From CAYLNK01 sp964384675 (lineage in GTDB: Bacteria > Acidobacteriota > Thermoanaerobaculia > UBA5066): a stretch of DNA of 10,247 bases. The stretch lies in NCBI GenBank assembly GCA_964384675.1, contig CAYLNK010000249.1:1-10247 (forward strand), read 5' to 3'. Of the stretch, positions 7,181-10,247 are shown in pieces. Below the pieces are notes generated by a model. That model saw nothing but the letters and a program-made list of their open reading frames with translations, made no database searches and was not told the DNA's origin. The first letter of the stretch is position 1, and each line of letters opens with the position of its first letter. The translations under genes and the position numbers were made by a program.

Positions 7181-8053
7181 ATGACGTCGCCTGCGGTCGT
7201 CTCGGGACACTCGACCGCGACGGCCGTCACCAGCGCCGTCGTGGCGATGCTGTCGTTCCAGCTCGGGGCGACGTTCGCCAAGCAGCTCATCCCCGTCATC
7301 GGCGCACCCGGCACCACGGCGCTCCGTCTCGGGCTGTCGGCCCTCATCGTGATCGTGCTGCTGCGGCCGTGGCGGTCGGTCCCTCCCCGGACGGCGTGGC
7401 CGATCGTGCTGGCCTACGGGATCTCTCTCGCCGCGATGAACTCGGTGTTCTACGTGGCCCTCGGCCGGATTCCGCTCGGCATCGCGGTGGCGGTGGAGTT
7501 CGTCGGACCGCTGGCCGTCGCGGTGCACGCCTCGCGGCGACGGCTCGACTACGTGTGGGTCGCGCTCGCCGCGGCAGGGCTGCTGATGCTGCTGCCTCTG
7601 GCCCCGGAACAGGCGTCGCTCGATCGGCTCGGCGTGGCGTGCGCTCTGGCCGCCGGCGTCGGATGGGCGCTGTACATCGTCTTCGGTCAGAAGGCCGGGC
7701 GGGCCATCGGCAGCGGCGCCTCGACGTGGGGGCTCATCATCGCGGCGCTGGTCACGGTTCCGTTCGGCCTGCTCGAGGCCGGCGGGGCGTTGATCGCGCC
7801 GGCGACGCTGCCTCTCGGTCTGGGCATCGCGGTCTTCTCCAGCGCACTTCCCTACACGCTGGAGATGGTGGCGCTGCGGCGGCTGTCGACCCGGACGTTC
7901 GGCACGCTCATGAGCTTCGAGCCCGCCATTGCGGCCGTCGCCGGCGTACTGCTGCTCGGCGAGCACCTGACGCTCGTCCAGTATCTGGCGATCGCGGCGA
8001 TCGTCGCCGCCTCCGTGGGCGCCGTCAGCGGCGAGGGGCCCGGCCCGCGCTGA
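7181..8053 (+). CDS. rhtA: RhtA-type threonine/homoserine exporter (EamA/DMT superfamily)
   Basis: An inner-membrane drug/metabolite transporter (290 aa) with about ten hydrophobic segments, arranged as two repeats of five. It closely follows the RhtA pattern: LGATFAKQLIPVIGAPGTTALRL near the N-terminus, YGISLAAMNSVFYVALGRIPLGIAVAVEF, the mid-loop SRRRLDYVWV, GWALYIVFGQKAG, SSALPYTLEMVALRRL and RTFGTLMSFEPAIAA. By analogy with Escherichia coli RhtA it would export threonine, homoserine and related amino acids by proton antiport; the exact substrate here is inference. ATG 7181 is preferred, though GTG at 7169 or 7172 in the same frame would add three or four residues, and no strong SD decides between them. 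It lies 36 bases after the RibD-like gene and is followed by a 115-base gap with no strong terminator. Confidence 0.9.
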   Translation: MTSPAVVSGHSTATAVTSAVVAMLSFQLGATFAKQLIPVIGAPGTTALRLGLSALIVIVLLRPWRSVPPRTAWPIVLAYGISLAAMNSVFYVALGRIPLGIAVAVEFVGPLAVAVHASRRRLDYVWVALAAAGLLMLLPLAPEQASLDRLGVACALAAGVGWALYIVFGQKAGRAIGSGASTWGLIIAALVTVPFGLLEAGGALIAPATLPLGLGIAVFSSALPYTLEMVALRRLSTRTFGTLMSFEPAIAAVAGVLLLGEHLTLVQYLAIAAIVAASVGAVSGEGPGPR

Positions 8054-8118
8054 GGCCGCACGGTACGGGCACCGTCAATGCGCTTCGCGAGCGCGAGTCC
8101 CTGACGGATCATTCGAAG

Positions 8119-8138
8119 GGCGCGAAGGTCGTCGCGCC
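8119..8138 (+). other. Small GC-rich hairpin in the rhtA to zinc-knuckle gene gap
   Basis: Seven bases (ggcgcga, 8119-8125) pair exactly with tcgcgcc (8132-8138) around a 6-base loop. There is no T-tract, so it is not a typical terminator. It may be a chance structure in GC-rich DNA or a leader element of the next gene, whose GTG is 30 bases downstream. A weaker 5-bp stem (8060-8064 with 8071-8075) also lies in this gap. I see nothing else in 8054-8168. Confidence 0.3.
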
Positions 8139-8168
8139 GGAAGGGGTCTCGAAGGAGCCGAAGCGAAG

Positions 8169-9230
8169 GTGGCTGATCCGGAGCTCATCTCGATCATCGA
8201 CTGCGAGCTGTGCCGCGAGATTCCGTCTTCGGACAGGGCCGCCAGGTGGGGGCCGCCCCCGGACGAGCCGCCTCTTCCACCTTCGTGGGGAAGCCTCTCC
8301 ACGGTCGCCGTCCTCGCGCCCGGGTTCGGCTGGACCTGGGGGGATCGCGACGAGCTGCGGATGTGCCCCTCCTGTGGGACCTATTACGAGTACCGCCAGG
8401 TCTACGACGACGGCGACCTCTTCAGGGCCGAGGGCACGGAGTGGTACCTCGCGCGTCTGACCCCGCGTCGAGCCGCGGAGCGGCAGCGCAGGGCGCAGCC
8501 CCCGCAAGCGGGGTCCGAGCCCGGGAACGCCGAACGGCGTTACCCGAGCCTCATCCAGGCCCTTCGCACCGACCTGGGGCGCGTCCAGAAGGAAGCCAGC
8601 CTCGCAGTGAAGCAGTACGTGGTCGAAGCGTTGACGGAGCACGACCGGCAGGCCAGCGACTGGGACACGCTGAAGACCACTCTCCTCGACCATCCGGACC
8701 CGGCCGTCCGGGTCGCTTCGGCGTGTCCGCTGCTGTGGACGGTCCTTCGGGTCCTGGATGACGGGAAGAGGATCCTGCGGGACGAGCTGGCGAGCGCCAC
8801 GTTCCGGCTGCTGACGAAGGAACGGAGGGAATCCCTGATAGCGGTCCTCGCCGAAGGGCTTTCGCACGACGAGAAGATGGCAGCGCCTCCCGGGGACGAG
8901 CCGGCCCGTACCGACTCGATGGCGTTGTCCATGCTGCGGCGCTGCGGCCCCTACATGAGCCTGGCGGTCGCCCTCCCGGCGCTCGCGGCGTGGCTGGCGG
9001 GGGGCGACACCTGGCGGCGGAAGGCGGCGAGGGACTTCCTCCTGACGTACGTCGCGAAGCCGTGGCGCTTCTCGCAGGGACCCCGCACCTTGGAGCTTCG
9101 GGCCCGTGACGTGCTCTCCAGCGTCTCCGTCCTCGACACCGAGGAGGCCCTCGCCGTGGCGGGACACTGTCGGACGGTGCTCGCCCTCCCGACGGAACCG
9201 ACCCGGGGTCCGGGGGCACCCCCACGATGA
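8169..9230 (+). CDS. Uncharacterised protein with two CxxC knuckles and a helical C-terminal region
   Basis: I do not recognise a named family for this 353-aa protein. The N-terminal part holds two CxxC pairs, CELC (Cys12, Cys15) and CPSC (Cys66, Cys69), about 50 residues apart. The second is followed by GTYYEYRQVYDDGDLF and then WYLARL. Four cysteines in two knuckles suggest a split zinc-ribbon site. A charged, probably flexible linker (about 98-124) leads into a mostly helical region (about 125-340, for example LKTTLLDHPDPAVRVASA), which has a HEAT-repeat-like look. The tail is Pro/Gly-rich. There is no signal peptide or membrane segment, so it is probably cytoplasmic. GTG 8169 is chosen because GGAG (8154-8157) lies upstream and the cysteine domain begins directly after it. 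The stop overlaps the ATG of the AraC-type regulator (ATGA, 9227-9230), which suggests coupled expression. Catalytic function is unknown. Confidence 0.8.
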   Translation: MADPELISIIDCELCREIPSSDRAARWGPPPDEPPLPPSWGSLSTVAVLAPGFGWTWGDRDELRMCPSCGTYYEYRQVYDDGDLFRAEGTEWYLARLTPRRAAERQRRAQPPQAGSEPGNAERRYPSLIQALRTDLGRVQKEASLAVKQYVVEALTEHDRQASDWDTLKTTLLDHPDPAVRVASACPLLWTVLRVLDDGKRILRDELASATFRLLTKERRESLIAVLAEGLSHDEKMAAPPGDEPARTDSMALSMLRRCGPYMSLAVALPALAAWLAGGDTWRRKAARDFLLTYVAKPWRFSQGPRTLELRARDVLSSVSVLDTEEALAVAGHCRTVLALPTEPTRGPGAPPR

Positions 9231-10247
9231 GTCGAGACACCCTGTCGAACGTCTTCCGGGCCATCCGCTTGCGCGGTGCGATGTTCTACCAGGTGGAGGG
9301 CGTGCCCCCGTGGGTCGCCGAGGCTCCTCCGGGCGCCGAGATCATCCCGGCCATCCTCCCCGGCGTGGAGCACTTGATGGAGTTCCACGGCGTCGCGCGC
9401 GGCTCCTGCTGGGCGGGCATCGTCGGCGAGGATCGGATCCGGCTCGACGCGGGCGATCTCGTGATCTTCCCGCAGGGTGACGCTCACGTCATCTCCAGCA
9501 GCCCCGATCTCCGTGCGCAGCGGAGAGACCTCGGCCTGTACTACGCCCCGCGCCCGCCCCAGCTCCCGTTCGACCTCAGGGTCTCGGAGCGCTGCGCCGG
9601 GGAGGCGCGGTCCGGGCACGACGAGCCGGGCGCCTCGATCGTGTGCGGCTTCATCGGATGCGATGCGCGCCCCTTCAATCCGCTCCTTTCGGCCCTGCCA
9701 CGGGTGCTCCCCGTGCGTGGGCGGGCGGAAGGCGGCAGTCCGTGGCTTGCCGGCGTACTTCAGGCCGTCGTCGAGGAGTCGAGCGAGAAGCGGCCCGGCG
9801 GCGAGGCCGTGCTCGAGCGCATGGCGGAGATGATGTTCGTCGAGGCCGTGCGCCGCCACGTCGACGCGATTCCGAAGGGCGGGGCCGGCTGGCTCGCCGG
9901 ACTGAGCGACGCGGCGGTCGGTCGGGCGCTCGCCCTCCTGCACGAGCGCCCGGCCGAAGCGTGGACGCTGGAGCGGCTCGCGGAAGCCGCGGCGGTCTCG
10001 CGGTCGACGCTCCACGAGCGCTTCGTCCACTTCGTGGGCCAGCCGCCGATGCAGTATCTCGCGCAGTGGCGCATGCAGATCGCCGCGCGGTCGCTCCGCG
10101 AGACCGATGCGAAGGTCCTGGAGGTGGCGCTCGAGGTGGGCTACGAGAACGAGACCGCATTCGCGCGGGCTTTCCGGCGCGTGACCGGGGAGTCGCCCGG
10201 GGCCTGGCGCCGCAGCCGACGCGCGCCCGCCGGGCGGCGCGGGAGCG
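9227..10247 (+). CDS. AraC-family transcriptional regulator (cupin-like sensor domain), open at the window end
   Basis: The frame from ATG 9227 stays open to the last base (340 complete codons), so the 3' end is missing, probably by only a few residues. The N-terminal half is a cupin-like sensor: GVEHLMEFHGVARGSCWAGI (46-65), then RIRLDAGDLVIFPQGDAHVI (70-89), the pattern of AraC-type proteins with a cupin-6 domain. The C-terminal half carries the two AraC helix-turn-helix motifs: LERLAEAAAVSRSTLHERF (248-266) and VLEVALEVGYENETAFARAFRRVTGESPGAWR (297-328), the second being the family signature. It should bind DNA as a ligand-responsive activator or repressor; the ligand cannot be inferred. 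The start overlaps the stop of the zinc-knuckle protein by four bases. No good SD is present, and a small G/C hairpin covers the site, so translation probably depends on the upstream gene. Confidence 0.93.
   Translation, partial: MSRDTLSNVFRAIRLRGAMFYQVEGVPPWVAEAPPGAEIIPAILPGVEHLMEFHGVARGSCWAGIVGEDRIRLDAGDLVIFPQGDAHVISSSPDLRAQRRDLGLYYAPRPPQLPFDLRVSERCAGEARSGHDEPGASIVCGFIGCDARPFNPLLSALPRVLPVRGRAEGGSPWLAGVLQAVVEESSEKRPGGEAVLERMAEMMFVEAVRRHVDAIPKGGAGWLAGLSDAAVGRALALLHERPAEAWTLERLAEAAAVSRSTLHERFVHFVGQPPMQYLAQWRMQIAARSLRETDAKVLEVALEVGYENETAFARAFRRVTGESPGAWRRSRRAPAGRRGS

Overview
The window is very GC-rich throughout, roughly 70% by eye, with strong G/C preference at third codon positions, Shine-Dalgarno (SD)-led starts, frequent GTG starts and exported proteins with signal peptides. 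This fits a high-GC Gram-negative soil or sediment bacterium such as an acidobacterium or myxobacterium. That placement is inference; no rRNA, tRNA or marker gene is present to settle it. I see no CRISPR array, insertion sequence, phage gene or tRNA.

Layout. (1) Positions 1-1591, minus strand: a sigma-54-dependent activator (PAS-like sensor, AAA+ domain, Fis-type HTH) whose stop overlaps the GTG start of a truncated membrane-anchored or Tat-type protein, possibly a Rieske iron-sulfur protein. (2) Positions 1592-1752: a divergent intergenic region with a perfect 9-bp inverted repeat. (3) Positions 1753-4527, plus strand: a large secreted S9 (prolyl oligopeptidase type) peptidase carrying an extra C-terminal domain of about 245 residues that resembles DUF3108, followed by a strong intrinsic terminator. 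(4) Positions 4725-10247, plus strand: seven tightly packed genes. They encode a DUF1801 protein, an exported DUF1579-like protein, a MapB-like type I methionine aminopeptidase, a RibD C-terminal/dihydrofolate-reductase-like protein, an RhtA-type amino acid exporter, an unrecognised protein with split zinc-knuckle motifs and a helical C-terminal part, and an AraC-family regulator open at the window end.

How they may work together. The first two genes on the minus strand look like a coupled regulator/redox unit. The S9 peptidase is a self-contained unit for peptide degradation in the periplasm or outside the cell. The seven-gene run has two stop-start overlaps (5141-5144 and 9227-9230) and gaps of about 30-115 bases, with no convincing internal terminator, so parts of it may be co-transcribed. 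The functions do not form one obvious pathway and it looks like a patchwork of accessory genes. I found no clearly new multi-gene system. The most distinctive points are the S9-DUF3108-like fusion, a possible non-standard ATC start with an ideal SD at 5216, and the uncharacterised zinc-knuckle protein coupled to an AraC regulator.
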